Origin: Fulvia fulva
Taxonomy: Eukaryota > Ascomycota > Dothideomycetes > Mycosphaerellales > Mycosphaerellaceae
Length of the DNA stretch: 64,000 nucleotides
Reading direction: 5' to 3'
Assembly (NCBI RefSeq): GCF_020509005.1
Contig: NC_063014.1
Coordinates: forward strand, 1 to 64,000
The notes under the pieces are model-generated. The model was given only the letters and a program-made list of their open reading frames with translations. It did not search any database and had not been told where the DNA came from. Made by a program: the position numbers and the translations under genes. Positions 34,201-47,500 of the stretch are shown piece by piece. Every line of letters begins with the position of its first letter. Within the stretch, counting starts at the first letter, position 1.

Positions 34201-36169
34201 ACCGGAATAGTAGAAGAACATAACCTCCTCCCGGCAACGTAAATAGGGGGGAGACAAAAGAGATCTACCCTTATAGTAGTCGAACTGATTATAGAGCAAA
34301 TTAGACACATCTAGCACTATAGCAATAATAAGGTAGCCTTACTACTTTCACTAGACATATTAGGGGCTTTCGACAACGTGTCCTACGTAAGGCTTCTATA
34401 TATTCTTAGAATAAAAAGCATCCTAGCCTAGATAGTACACTTTATACAGTCATTCCTTAAGGACAGAACAACCCAGATCCTCCTAGGGTCCTTCAAAGCC
34501 CCGTAGACCCCAATTACAAACACGGGCATCCTATAGGGCTCTACACTCTCCCCAATTCTGTTCCTCCTCTTTATAGCCGACCTGACCCTACTCCTAGAAA
34601 CAGTAAATACCTTAGTATTGGGGTTCGTAGATAACACAAATATCCTAGCATAGTCGGGGTCTATAGAGGAAAACTGCGCACTCCTAGAGGAGAGATATAG
34701 ACAATACGAAAAGTGGGCAAGAGAGCATAGGGCAAAATTCGTACCGTACAAGTACCAACTTATCTATTTTAGTAAGGTAAAGACAAAACATAACTTGGTA
34801 GTACTAGTAAAAATCTAGGGGTTCGAGACCTATCCTATAAGGGAACTTAGAGTCCTTAGGATATAGCTAGACCCAAAACTCAGCTAGGGACTATAAGTGA
34901 AGAAGGCGTAAGCAAGAGCGGACACTAATAGACAATCAATCGAGAGACTTACTACGTTAACCTAGGGGGCGACCTTCAAAAAGGCCTAGACTATGTATAA
35001 GGCCATTATCAAGCCCGTAATGCTATATAGAGCAGCAATTTGGGCAGCGGAAAAACACATCCCGAAGAGAATTGAGGACCCCCTTAACAGAGCGTAGGCA
35101 GCCTGCCTAAAGAGAGTACTAGGGGCATACAAGTCAACCCCTCACAGGACAATAGAAATGGAATCAGGTACAGCCCCTATCAGGGAGTACCTCCAGGGCA
35201 TAAGGTGTCAATACGTAGAGAAGACATCAGTATACCTAGCCTAGGGAACTATCCAAGCAGCTACTTAAAGGATAAGAACCTAGTAGGAGAGGAGGAGAAG
35301 ACCCAACCGGCCACACATGATCCTATAGAAGGAAGCAGACCTAAAAACATCATAGGAAATCCTAGTAGCCCTTGAACAGAGAGAAGCTCTAAGGGAGCAA
35401 GCTAATATAGGGGACAAAGGGAAAAAGAAGCAAAGCTAAGCAGAAAGGATCGTAGGTCACCTATAGGAAACGCGTTGGAACCAAAAACCGGTGAGGCCAG
35501 GAGCCCTACTAGCGGCCAGGACCTTTGGGAGGTATAACTACCTTATCTATAAAGACCTGAAGAGGGCGGAAGCAAGCATAGCTATCCAGATTTGCTCTGA
35601 GCACATTAGGCTAAGAGCATACTTACACTAAAGAAGAGTCCTAGGATACGATTCTAAACGTTGCCCCTATAGCTACCTATCCCAAAACCCGGAGCACATA
35701 GTACTAAACTGTACTAAGTGGGTAAAAGGGAGAAGCTAGTAGAGGGCGAAGGCAAGAGATAGGCAATACTAGGCTATTATCTAGGACAGATAAGATATAA
35801 GGAGAGTGACAAGATAGATCCTTAACGAGGACTACCTAGAGCAATTCTCCCTAGTAGTAGAAACGGAAAGGTGGATAGAGAGGAGGGAGAGAGAGAGAAG
35901 AGCCGGGGAAATAGAAGGGAGAAAGGGAATCGAGAGGAGGACATCACTAGGGTTACGGGCAAGGTAGTTATAGGGTAACAACTATGACACTAGCGTACCC
36001 TAAAGGAAGGAGAACGAAAGGACAAGACAGGAAAGAACGAGGAGGGCAAAGACGAGGAGGTTTTCATCCTTTAATCGGGTTTCCTACCTATACAAATAGA
36101 CCTAAATAGCGAGAGACCTGTATAGGCTATAGGGCACTAAAACAGGCGAATGAATAATCTATCTATCTA
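31263..36169 (+). mobile_element. LINE-3: near full-length non-LTR retrotransposon inside Gypsy-1
   Basis: A perfect 12-bp TSD, TTAAGTATAACG (31251-31262 and 36170-36181), flanks a 4,907-bp body. ORF1 keeps a complete CCHC knuckle, CFNCQQYGHIALKC, near 32080-32120. The endonuclease has IIQYNVNRSKDK, IQELQIN and IGDFNLYY (about 32585-33020). RT has KAPGLDKIPN, RPIALLNIL, LLSLDILGAFDNVSY and FVDNTNILA (about 34619-34650), where the second catalytic Asp is Asn. The tail is CTATCTATCTAT. CpA is still common on the plus strand whereas TpG is scarce, so it looks less mutated than LINE-2 and may be a younger insertion. Confidence 0.87.
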
Positions 36170-36181
36170 TTAAGTATAACG

Positions 36182-37700
36182 CGGATCTAACTTATTATAT
36201 AAGATAGCGTCTTAGGAACGTCGAGTAAGGCTATCTAGCTTCGCTCCTTATACTCCTAGTCGGTATACGATCTTAAAGAAGAACTATAATAAGAACTCGG
36301 CCTACCTAGCTTAGCGTCTGTTTAGCTACTTAGATATTATAAAGTATTCTAAGTTCTTATAGTCGCTATAGACAAGTATAGGGTAGCCGCTTAGGTCGGT
36401 AAAGTTCTCGAAGTCTAGTTTATCGATGTCGCCGGCCATTAGCTCTAGCTTCTATTCCTTAAACGCCTTAACGATTACGAGCAACTCCTTATTGTAGATG
36501 TCGTAGTTATACTCCTACGGGCTCATCTTTTTCGATAGGTATACGATAGGGCGGAGGATATTGTCCTCGTTATATTACGAGAGGACTACTACGGTTATAA
36601 AGTCGCTTACGTTAGTCTCTAAGACGGTACGTCTCCCGGGGATAAACATCGCTAGTACTGTTCCCTTAGCGTCGGTAAATGCTTACTTTAGTCCTTCGAA
36701 CGCATTCTGACATTCGTTTATCTAGTACTAGGGGTTGTCCTTCTTAGTTAGCTTTACTATAAGTAGAACTATCTTGCTATAGTCCTTAATAAAGCGTCGA
36801 TAGAAGCCTAAGAATCTATTAAACGTAAGGATATCCTTTACGTTAGTAGGAGTCCCCTATTTACGTATCGCTTATACCTTAGCTAGGTCTATTAATACGC
36901 CGTCCTTACCGATAATCAATCCGAGGTACTTAGTAGACTGAGTATAGAACTCGTATTTAGAGATATCGAGCTAAAGGCCTACCTTACCGTACTTACGGAG
37001 TACCTTCTTTATATACTCGATATGTTCTTCGAGCGTATCGCTAAAGATTAGGATATCGTCGAGGTACGTAGACGTAAAGTCGTCGAGGAACTCTCCTAGG
37101 GTATTGTTAATATACGATTGAAATGTCCCGGGTGTATTATATAGTCTAAACGGCATTACTAAGCACTCGAACTAGCTATACCGTATCGTGAACGCCGTGA
37201 GCCATTCCGACCCTTCCGCTATACGTATACGGTTAAAGGCGGCGATAACATCTAGCTTAGTAAAGTACTTCTTCCCTATAATGCGGTTGAGTATGTCCTA
37301 TATTAGGGGTATAGGATACCTAGATTTTATCGTACGTTTGTTTACCTATCTATAGTCGATATAAACTCTAAGTCCTCCGCTAGGTTTCTTAACGATAAGT
37401 ATAGGTAAAGATACGTCTACCCTTCCTTCGTATCTACGGATACCCTTCTAGGCCAATTGTTCTTAGACCTAATAAGCTATTACCTCGTCCTCTTAGTTTG
37501 ATATACGGTAAGGTCGGCTAAAGAGTAGGGTCGCGCTAGGCTTTAGTTTGATCTTATAGTCGATACCTAGCCCATACGGTAGGGGCTCCTTCGTATCTTA
37601 CTTAGAAAAGACGTATACAAACTCGTAATAGATAGGTAGGAGGTGATCTCTCGGATCGATTATCTCCTCCTTTTTCTTTATAAACTTGTTAATATTAGAC
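36182..37700 (-). pseudogene. Gypsy-1 reverse transcriptase / RNase H region
   Basis: Minus strand 37156-36971 is still open and reads [18 protein letters not shown], then [18 protein letters not shown]: the Ty3/gypsy RT core with the catalytic LDD intact. Between 36600 and 36180 the RNase H start is readable (DKELLAIV, LELMAGDIDKLDFENFTDL, ILVYSDYKNLEYF). LINE-3 cuts the frame at 36170-36181. Many Gln/Trp codons elsewhere are stops. Confidence 0.8.
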
Positions 37701-38365
37701 TATACATATATCTTATAAGCGGATAGTATCGGGCTAGTACGCTACGCTACTAGTACGAACGCCGCTACTTAAGCATCTAGTCGTTCGATAGTCTTGTTAT
37801 TGGATAGCATCCTATAGCTAGTATCGGGCCTATATACTACTACCTTACGTATATTCCGAGCACTTATAGTATAAGCTATTAAAGGGTCCGTTACGCGGAG
37901 ATCCCCTAGTTACTATTGTTTGTTATTATCGAAAATAAACATTATATATACTTTAGCTCCCTTTTGCCTAGCCATCCTATCGATAGCCGCTTCGCTAACT
38001 TCCTAGATATCGATATCCGGTAGTATCGGTACGGGCGGCGTCTCGGTCGATGTCTCGGGCTTAGGTCGTTACTTTATAATTACGTCGGAAGTTATAGTCT
38101 AGACTAGATCTCCTTTATCGTCTTCTTTAACGGTAGCTTAATATAGTGATCGGGTCTTTAGAGCTACTTCGAAGCTTTACTTAGTAATTATAGGCTCCTA
38201 CTTATTGTTAATACTCTATACCTAGACTGGCTTACCGCTCTATAGGTAATGTTCCTTATAGTACTCCGAGTCGAGGGTTATTATACTAGAGGCAAAGTAG
38301 ATGCCTAGCTAATGTTTATCGTACTAAGGTCTGCCTAGTACTATATTGTATTCTAGATAAGTAAC

Positions 38366-38596
38366 CTAGAACGTTCTCGTTTCTCTATAGCTATTGCTAA
38401 GCGTAAATTCTATAGTTATACGGTGTTTGATCATTTCCGTAGCTATAGACCTATTAGCTAATCCGAGTACTAGTAGGTTATTAAGCTTAGTTAAGGGCAG
38501 GTTATGTTTACGCGTATAAGAAGAGTTAATATAATCTGAGTTAGTACCGTTATTAAGGAAAATCAATGTATATTGCCTATTAGCTACGCCCAGCAT
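38366..38596 (-). pseudogene. Gypsy-1 aspartic protease segment
   Basis: The open stretch reads TLIFLNNGTNSDYINSSYTR, which aligns with the retropepsin active-site region LIDSGATSDFI. The catalytic Asp-Ser-Gly is replaced by Asn-Asn-Gly, and GLANRS is the following conserved loop. The Asp-to-Asn change is the TpG-to-TpA or GAT-to-AAT type expected from RIP. Confidence 0.7.
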
Positions 38597-41030
38597 TACT
38601 AGGTATAAGCTAATAACTAGGTTATATTCTATTTCTACTATCCTAAGAACATATAATAACAGCTTAAGTCCTTCTAGTAGAGTCTCTACTAGTAGTACTT
38701 CTCTTAATTCTTTGTATAACTGTTCTTATTTATATCTACTTACTTCTACGCTTAAGTAGTAGACTACGTATTTCCCGCCGGTAATTCGAAGACGTTAGTA
38801 CCGCTAGCGTTAGTACCTAGACGTACCGGTATTTCGTACTCGAAGAGCTCGTAGGTACGCTACTATAAGCGGTGACCGGGCTTACGGCACTTCTTATAGA
38901 GGCTCTCGCGTATATAGCGAGTGTTCTCGGCTTCGTCTAAGGTCTTACCAAGACTGCTCTTAAAGGGCTTAGGACGGGTCGACTAGGCCTTACGAGGTGG
39001 CTTACCGGGAGCTACGCCTACTAGCTTATCGTCCTTGTCCTTACCGTCCTTCTTATTATTCTTAGGCTTCTTATTACGGGGGTAGAGGCTATCTAAGATC
39101 TTAAAGTCTTTATCGGCTTAATAAAGGTTGTCGATTATATCGCTAAGAGAGGTTAGCCGATACGTTAGATACTTATTAAGGTAGCGGACTATTAGCTTAC
39201 GTTATAGGTAGTCTATCGCGTCTTTACCCTTTAGGCCTAGGATGTTTACGTTCTAGCGCTACTTTGGGTAGAAGGACTAGAAGGTGTCCTTACCGTCTAT
39301 CTTTAGAGAGTATATACGCTCGCGGGCTCGGCCGATAGGGTTACGGTCACTATAGCGATTAGCGAGCTCTTAAATTAGGTCGTTAATACCCTTATATAAC
39401 TTCTTATTGCTCGTAAGGACGCTAGAGATAGTAGGAATCTTAGGTCCGACTAACTCCTACGCGTCGCTAGGAGAAGTAAGGAGGTTATAGACAAACTTTA
39501 ATACTACCTTCTTATTACGGAAGACCGTATAGTCGACGATAGTCTCTAACTCTAAGAGGAACTTCTTAAGGGAGGGTCCTAATAGCTTACTATCGATAGT
39601 ACCGATAAACTTCTTAGGCTTATTAACACCGCGCTAAGTCTTAAAGGGCTGGCTAAGTTTGGCATCGTACTTAACTAGAGACTTAAAGTCGTATACCTAC
39701 TTCTTCTTCTTAGAAGAGCGGCAATAAGTACGGGTATTGCTGTCTAACTCCGAGTCTTCCTCTAACTCTAAACCTTCGGATAACGGGTCCGAGTCGTTAT
39801 AATCTATCTTACGAGAGTGTTTCTTACCCTTCTTAGTTACTCGTCTACCTTCCGCCTTATTATCCTTACCTCTTAAAGAGTTACGACCGTTCTGTAGTAC
39901 GCGGCGTTATAATATTACGCGAGATAGCGACGAGCATACCCTGGACCTACTACGATCCTCGAGTTACTTCTTAAGCTCGTCGACCTAGTTTTGCTAGGAT
40001 TGATTCAGCTCCTAGATATCGTTCTAGTAGGTTTAAGCCTCTGTCTTGTATATGTCGAGGTCTAATTTAAGTGCCCTAATCTTAGAGTCGTTATTGTTAA
40101 GCTATTATAGGGCTTCCTTAGCTTACTTCTTTAGAGACTTGTTTTGTACTACGAGTACGGCACTAGAGGAGGGTTCAGGTTAAGCCTTTAGGTTATCGAG
40201 TTCCTACTAGACCGTAATAAGCTGCTACTTAGCCTGATTTATCTCTACTCGTACTATGCCTAAGTCCTTCTAATATATATTACGGTACTTAGTAGCTTCC
40301 TCCTTCTTAGTCTTCTATATGTCGCGGTCCTTAACTAATACGTTATACTCGTTACGTATCTACTGTTCGTAGCTTCTCTATTTCCCGAGTTCCTACCCTA
40401 CCTTATCTAGTTATTCGTAAAGGATAGTAGCTATCTATATTACATTCCTATACTCTTACTCGGCGCGGCGTAGGATAAAGTAAATAGCCGCTACTGTCTC
40501 GGGATCTTATATTAGCTTAACGAGCTAGTTAGCGTCGAGTTAGAGGAAGTTATTAACTAGGATACGGAGGGTTTTCGCGACTTGTTATATTTCTTCTCCT
40601 TCGCCTTCCTCGGTCGCGCCGTCGTTATCGTAGTCGACTACCGCTATAGCTATACCGTTAACTTCTTAAATCTCGTTGTCGGTAAGGAGGTCGTATAAGT
40701 TGAACTTAGTAGGTAGGTAGGTAACTAGGCGCTATAAGTTCTCGAGTCTCTACTAGATAGCGTTGTCGGTAGCCTACTACTATTCTTAAGTTTGTCCTTA
40801 AGTCTATATATTAAATATAGACTCGCGCCGTACTACTAGGCGTATAGCTAGTAGCGAGCCTTGCTGTCCTTAGGGTCATACTATATTAGGTACTACTTAG
40901 TCTAAGGTAGTCTCTTATACTACGTCGTACTCTTCTATTGTACGCCGCGATTTCTTGTCGCGGTTATTAATAATCTACGCTCTTATAGATCCCGTCGTAG
41001 CTCTTCTACGGATATAGAGACCTAGCTAAG

Positions 41031-41188
41031 TATAACGGTTTATAATCGTATTGATATAAAGTAGCTAGGTACGTAGGAAAGAGGAGCGCGAGGTACGCCG
41101 AGGTTATATATAGCCGAGGGGCGCTAGTGACGCGCGGTCACGTGACCTATATACTAGCTGACTATTTACTAGGCCTAGAGCCGTAACA
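41031..41188 (-). repeat. Gypsy-1 5' LTR (right)
   Basis: 158 bp, partner of 27137-27294, about 96% identical by eye. The LTR is followed by the TSD copy TATTT and then by resumed LINE L-A sequence. Confidence 0.9.
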
Positions 41189-43595
41189 TATTTGGTTATT
41201 AGTTCTATTACTATAAGGGTTAAGCGGTTACTTCTCCCTCCTATCTATATCTCCGGGAGAATATTATTCTCCTTAACTAGTTTTATAAGTCTCTAGGCTA
41301 CTACCTTCTCTAGGATCTTCTCTACTATATTTAGGAGCGTAATCGGTCTATATAACTTAAGCCTATTATAGTATTCCTTCTATAGCTTCCGGATAACTAC
41401 TATTAGGGAGTCTCTATACGGCTTCGGATAGTAGCCTTTCCGTAGATAAGTAGTAAAGAGCTTAGCTAGGCTCGGGGCGATTTCCTCTTTATATTCCTTT
41501 AGTAGGAGGTTTAGGATTTTATTAGGCCCTAGGGTTTTTCTTCCCTTAAGCTTTCCTATTACGGCCTTAACCTCGCCTAGCTAGACTATCTAGTATATGT
41601 CTAGTAGTTCCGGGTACGACGTACCTACTATATTCGTTAGGTCCGCGTCGACTTATATTAAGAAGAAGTAGTCCGTAAACGCCTTCGCTTTTACCTCCGG
41701 CATTAACCTTAGCGTCCCCGTTATATCGACTATAGGCGGGAAGTAAGGCGTCTTCTCTATCCCTCCGGCTCTCGCCTACCTCGCTAGTTACTATATCTAG
41801 TTAGGATTCTCTATTACGAGCCCGACTATTGTTCTCTAGTCTAGCTATTTATCCCGACGTATCTAGGCTTTCTTAGCTTATCTAGCCCTTTAGTATACGT
41901 CCTATATTACTTATATATACTCCTTCGTCTACTCTCGTCTAGCTCTCCTCGCCTCCTTTACCCTTTCCGCGTACGCCGGGGTCTAGAATAGCTTCTATCT
42001 TTAAGAAGGTCGAATATAGGGTATATACTAACGAGCTATCTCCTATACGACTATCGTTATCCGTTCGGCTTCTTTATCGAGCTCGGCTTCTTATTCTACT
42101 TCTATTCTCGCTTCTAGTCCCGTATTTACTCTATTATCGTATAGTCGTACCGCTAGTTCGTCTCGGATTTCCTCCTACGGGGCCTTCTTCTAGTTTAGGC
42201 GTAGCTCCGCTATAGGTTCCTCCTCGACTCCTACCTCGATTATTGTCTAGATCGGGATATAGTCTAATCCTACTTCGAGCAAGAGGTTCGGGCGGTACTT
42301 ATCTAGTCTCTTTACTAGCTCTCTCGAGAGGAGGTATAGGTCGATCGTACTTACGCTTAATCTCGCCTTCTACGTCTCTATACTCTTTAGGATCGCTAGT
42401 TCTATATCGCGGCTCGCGGTAATTTCTAGTAACTTACCTCCTAGATATACGTATAGGGAGGTGAAGTCTAGACCCTATTACGGGTAGTAAAGGTTAAAGT
42501 CGCCTACTAGGACTTAGTATATATCCCCTTATTCGAGTATCCGGTCTAGCGTAGCTAGGGTTCCTAGGTCTCTACTCGTTCGTCCTTATAGAGGAGGGTT
42601 ATAGACGTTATAGATTTAGACGGTTCTCTAGCTTATTACTAATTCGATTGTTATTATGTCCCCCTAGTAGCCCTCCGGCTATAGTACGACCTTCTATACT
42701 TCTATACTAATAGCCTTACTTACGTAGGTATATATTCTTATAGTATATCCTATACCTCTACCGATTACCGTATAGTATCGTTAGTCGTTATAGGTTACCG
42801 GTTTGCTTATATATAGGTTAGTCTAAGGTTCCTATAGTACTACGATATAGTACTTTTAGTAGTCGAGTTCCTATAGGAAGTAGAGCTAGACCTTATCTTT
42901 ACTTTTATTAACGTTGTACTATATAATAGTAAGGTTGTCCTATACTACTATTACGGGCTAGCTAGGATAATGTCTATAGGGGTACTCCGGGCTTAGGTAG
43001 TACCTACGGTTATTGTATCTTCCTCTTAGGTTAGTAGGCCTTCGGCCGGTAGAGGTGTTCCTAAAATCCGTACCTATCCTATATCGTTTACTGCCCTATT
43101 TAGCCCCCTTAGCCGTCCTAGCGGCGGGTACGTACTCGGTAGGGTACCCCTTATAGCCTCCTCCGTTCTCTTTCTTTTTACCGCCTTAAAGCCTTTATAT
43201 TAAGCGCTACCTTACTACGTGGTACAGTACCTCGCTAGGGTCGTTATTCGTACTTAGTTAGCCTTCCCTTTTATAGCGATCTAGGTTAGGTATTAGCTCG
43301 AGTACGCCGGGTGTTTCCGGCTATAGTATACGTACCTTACTTCTTCTCGTAGGTATTACTTTCCCTAGTATAGGCCTACGTAGTATAGGTACTTTAGGGT
43401 CTTCTCTATATATTTCGGAGCGATATGTCCGTACTATTAGTAGTTAAAGCATTAGAGTACTCTATAGCTACTCTAGTAGGTTTCCGTATTAAGACGTTCG
43501 TAGTTCTAGTATAGTCCTTTATCTAGGACAAGGTTTACTTATTCCGTATCTACTATCTAGACGATTAACGAGGAGTATGTCTTTATTAGTTCGAC

Positions 43596-43779
43596 TATAA
43601 GGGCGCGCGTACTATAGGGTCCGAATAAGAGAGTTGTTATTCTACGAAGCTACGAAAGAGGAGCGCGAGGCGCGGCGAAGTTATAAAGTAAAGCTAAGCC
43701 GCGCTAACCTAATACGGAAGGTCCGCGATTTACCCGGGCCGACGTAGCTATAGTAAGGGGTTACGAGCTACCCGTAATA
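43596..43779 (-). repeat. Gypsy-2 3' LTR (left)
   Basis: 184 bp, starting TATAAGGG and ending CCCGTAATA, preceded by the TSD TCGAC. A run of C residues (polypurine tract on the element strand) follows directly. Confidence 0.9.
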
Positions 43780-44546
43780 GTACCCCCCCTCTTAAAACGC
43801 GTCTTAGTCCTCTAAGCGTTATCTATCTTATACGGCCACTTGCCCGTACTACTCTATAACCGTACGAAAGTCTAATTATCCTCTAATACCTTATTATCGT
43901 CTAGTAATGTATCTATATCCTATCTATCTATAACTAGCCTATCCGTGACCGGCTCCCTTTAAGAAATATACTACCTAGTTAGCTAGCTTGCCCTAGACCT
44001 AAGTCTATCTTCGGCTAGTACTTACGTATAATCCTTATAGCTAAGGTTAGGTATTATTATAGGCTCTATAGGTTTTACTCGCGTATCGGTATAACTACTG
44101 GTACTATCGTAGAGCTAAGGGTAGTAGGTAATACCGGAGTCCTTAGTTAAGATAGTAGGCTTTCCCGTAACCTAGCTAGTATAGCGGTACGTAGTAAATA
44201 TATACTAAGTAGATTCTATTAGAGATATAGCTCGAGACAACTTATTCGTAACGGTATTACTATTAACCCTAATCGTATTAAGCCCGAGCATCTTATTACT
44301 TAGGAGGACCTAATTAGATAGAGCTATAAAGCCTATAGGCGTAGACAACTCCGGCCGGTTATAGTAAAAGTCTATAATAGCGGCGGCCGCGTATTTAAAT
44401 ATATTCTTAGTCGGTTACTAGGTCTTACTATCCTCCTTATTCTAATATCTAAGCAATTTCACCTTATACTAAGTGTCTACTTTACGCTTCTACCCCTTCT
44501 TTACTTTGCCTACTTACTTATAGGTATATATATCTAAGATCTTCTC

Positions 44547-44551
<5 letters not shown>

Positions 44552-44579
<28 letters not shown>
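44552..44579. repeat. (TA)n microsatellite
   Basis: Fourteen uninterrupted TA units inside Gypsy-2. RIP of a (CA)n or (TG)n tract would yield exactly this, but a primary TA repeat is equally possible. Confidence 0.85.
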
Positions 44580-47500
44580 GGTGTTACGACTATATTAGCG
44601 ACTATAACGGCTTCGGTAGTATCGGACTCGATAGTTATCGGCGGTAGTAGTACTAGATACTAGCCTTCGAGTAGTAGGAAGTCGGGATAATCGGCTCGCT
44701 ATAGTAACGAGGTATAAAAGTAGTTATCGAGTCCTACTATAGCGTCCGATAATCTCAGTTTATATAAGAGCTTAGCTAGTATAACTTCTATAATCTAGTA
44801 CGGGCTAGCGTATCTTCTATCGAGCTTCTTAGATAGTCGTGTCGTACGGATGTTCTTAGTACTTAGGTATACCTAGTCGCCTACTTTATAGTCTAGCGGG
44901 ATGCTTCGGTAGCGGTTTACTACTTTAGCTTAGAGAGTTCATAACATCCGTATATTTTCTTAAAGGTGCTTATAAAGATCGTAAATCCGGCGTACGAAGG
45001 CTTTAGCCGATCGCATATCTAGTCGCTAGAGAGTAGTTAGTCCTCCCTCTTTTCTAGCGATTAGGTCTACGCGCTCTATAAACTTAGGGTTATAGCCTAA
45101 AGTAGCGTAGAATAGCGATATACTAGTAGTTTTAGAAAGGTAGTTATTGATCGCAAACTAAGCTAGACAAAGCTATTCTACCTAGTTATCTTATACCTCG
45201 TTAGTAAATATACGGAGATACTATTCTATTACTTAGTAAGTACGTTCCGACTATCTATTAGTTTCTAGGTAGTATAAAGAACTTAGCTTACGACTTATAT
45301 AAAGTATCTTATAAAGTTTCTTCTAGAAGGTAGTAACCTATTATTTACCGCGGTCTAAAGTAATAGTATTAGGAAATCCGCGTCGGGGGAATATATACTT
45401 AAGGAAAAGTCTTGCCGTATTCTATATAGTTATCGCTCCGATCGGAATTAGCTCGACTTCCTTCGTTAGCCTATCTATTACGGTTATAATGTTATTATAG
45501 GTTATGCTATCGAGGGTACTATTAGGAAGTCCGACTACGAAGTCTACCGCGATATACCTCTAAGGTCGGTCCGGTACTAAAAGTAGGTATAATAATCTAG
45601 GTAGCTAGGAGTATAGAAATTTCGTCGTACGGTATATACGGTAATTCGCGGTATATCTACGTACTAATCTTACTAAGCCAGGCTAATAGAATTCTCGTAC
45701 TACGAGTTTATAGGTTCGAGCTCGTCCTAGATATCCTACTACTAGAGCGTCATAATTTATTCTTATAAGCCGAGTCCGTAGGGCTTAGTTATTAGGTACC
45801 TATAGGCTCTAACTATCGTACTAGTGTCGTATATACAATATGTTACTATCTACCTTATAGTACGTAGGGTGTATCTTCGCCTTCTATAAGAGTAGAGGGA
45901 TAGTACTATCCTTCCGTAGTATCTTAATTACCGCCTTAAGTTCTTAGTCTAGGGCGTAAGTAGTCGTTATACGGTACTCGAGTTTAGCTTCGACTTCGGC
46001 TTTATTCGTAGTCTATACTTTCTAAGCTAGTACTAGCTATGTTTATAGTACCTGTTCTAGTTCTAGAATAAACTCGATTACTTTAGGATTTAGGGGAGTC
46101 GTCTCTTCTTCTTCGGGCGTATCTTTAATAGTAGCTTATATAGAGTTAATCTTAAGGAATCGCTCTAGCGGAAGCAATGTCTAATACTAGTATTGATTTC
46201 TCGGATCGTCTACTCCCTACGGAAAGTCCTAGCTACGTCTCGTTAGGCTATCTAGCTTCGTTCCTTATATACCTAGGCGGTATATAATCTAGAAGTTAAA
46301 TTGTAATAGAAATTCTACCTATCGCGCTTATCGGCGATTTAGCTATTTCGTAGTTATGAAATATTCGAGGTTCTTATAGTCTATAATTACTTTGACTAGA
46401 TCGCCGTCCTCGTCTACTTCGTAAGTAAGCTCTAGGCGCTACTCTTCGAATGCTTTAATAATCGCGAGGAGTTCCTTATCGTATATCTCGTAATTATACT
46501 CCTAGGGGCTTAGCTTCTTTGAATAGAAAGCTATAGGATGTAACACTCCCTACTCGTCGTATTATAAGAGTATACCTATATTAATAAAGTCTAAGGAGTT
46601 AGTCTCGACGACGGTCTACCTACCCGGTATATAGTATACTAGTATAACCGCCTTACTAAACGCTACTTTTAACGCCTCGAATTCCCTCTAGTAATTATCA
46701 GTCTAGTTGATTCTACGGTTCTTATAATTACTAGGCCTATTTAACTTCGTTAGGTTAGTTAATAGAGATGTAATACGAGAGAAGGCCTTAATAAACCTAC
46801 GGTAGAAGTTCGCAAATCCTAGGACGGCTTAGAAATCCTTAAGATTAGTTAGTACTTCCTAGGTCTATATATATTCCAATTTCTCCGGGTCTATCTCGAT
46901 GCCCTAGGGTGTAATAATAAGGCCTAGATATTTTATACGTTCCTAGCAGAACTCGGACTTATCAATATTAATAGTAAGCCCGGTATCTCGTAGCTTAATT
47001 AATACCTTTTGTACGTATTCGACGTATTCCTCTAGAGTGTCGCTAAAGATAAGGACGTTATCTAGATATACTAATACAAAGTTATCTAGATGTTTCTATA
47101 GAACCTTATTAATATATAACTAAAAGGTTGCGGGTCCGTTATAGAGGCCGAACGGTAATACGAGGTATTCGTATATACCGTAGCGTATTACGAAAGCTAT
47201 TAGCTACTCGTGCCCTTCCGCGATACGTAACTTATTAAAGGCTACTATAATATCTAGTTTCGTAAAGTACTTCTTTCCGTATATACGGTTAAGCGTTTCC
47301 TATATTAATAGAATAGGATAGTGATTCTTAATAGTAATAGCGTTTAGCCTACGGTAGTTAATATATACTCGTAGCCCTTCTCTAGGCTTTCTTACTACTA
47401 ATACCGGTGCCGGTAACTAGCTTGTTTTCTAACCGGCCTTACGTACCTTACCTTCTAAAGTCTATTCGAGTAACTATTTCTTAACGGCTTTATTCTCCTT

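Larger units (their letters stand above)
27137..41188 (-). mobile_element. Gypsy-1: Ty3/gypsy chromovirus with 158-bp LTRs, containing LINE-3 and a palindromic element
   Basis: The LTRs (27137-27294 and 41031-41188, 158 bp each) differ at about six sites, mostly transitions. The TSD is TATTC/TATTT (27132-27136, 41189-41193), differing by one C-to-T. A polypurine tract on the minus strand adjoins the left LTR, so the 5' LTR is on the right. Order on the minus strand: gag (about 41000-38700, with a KKCRKPGHR knuckle remnant near 38890), protease, RT/RNase H, LINE-3, integrase, the palindromic element inside the integrase C-terminus, then a chromodomain (RRYEYLV, EPAKKLI) near 27980-28060. Without inserts it is about 7.5 kb. 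Stops at former Gln/Trp codons inactivate it. Confidence 0.9.

Noticed and set aside
34116..34751. Two minus-strand open frames inside LINE-3 (34116-34310, 34428-34751)
   Set aside because: They lie antisense to the RT coding region and have no motif. They stay open because RIP removed CpA/TpG unevenly, not because they code.
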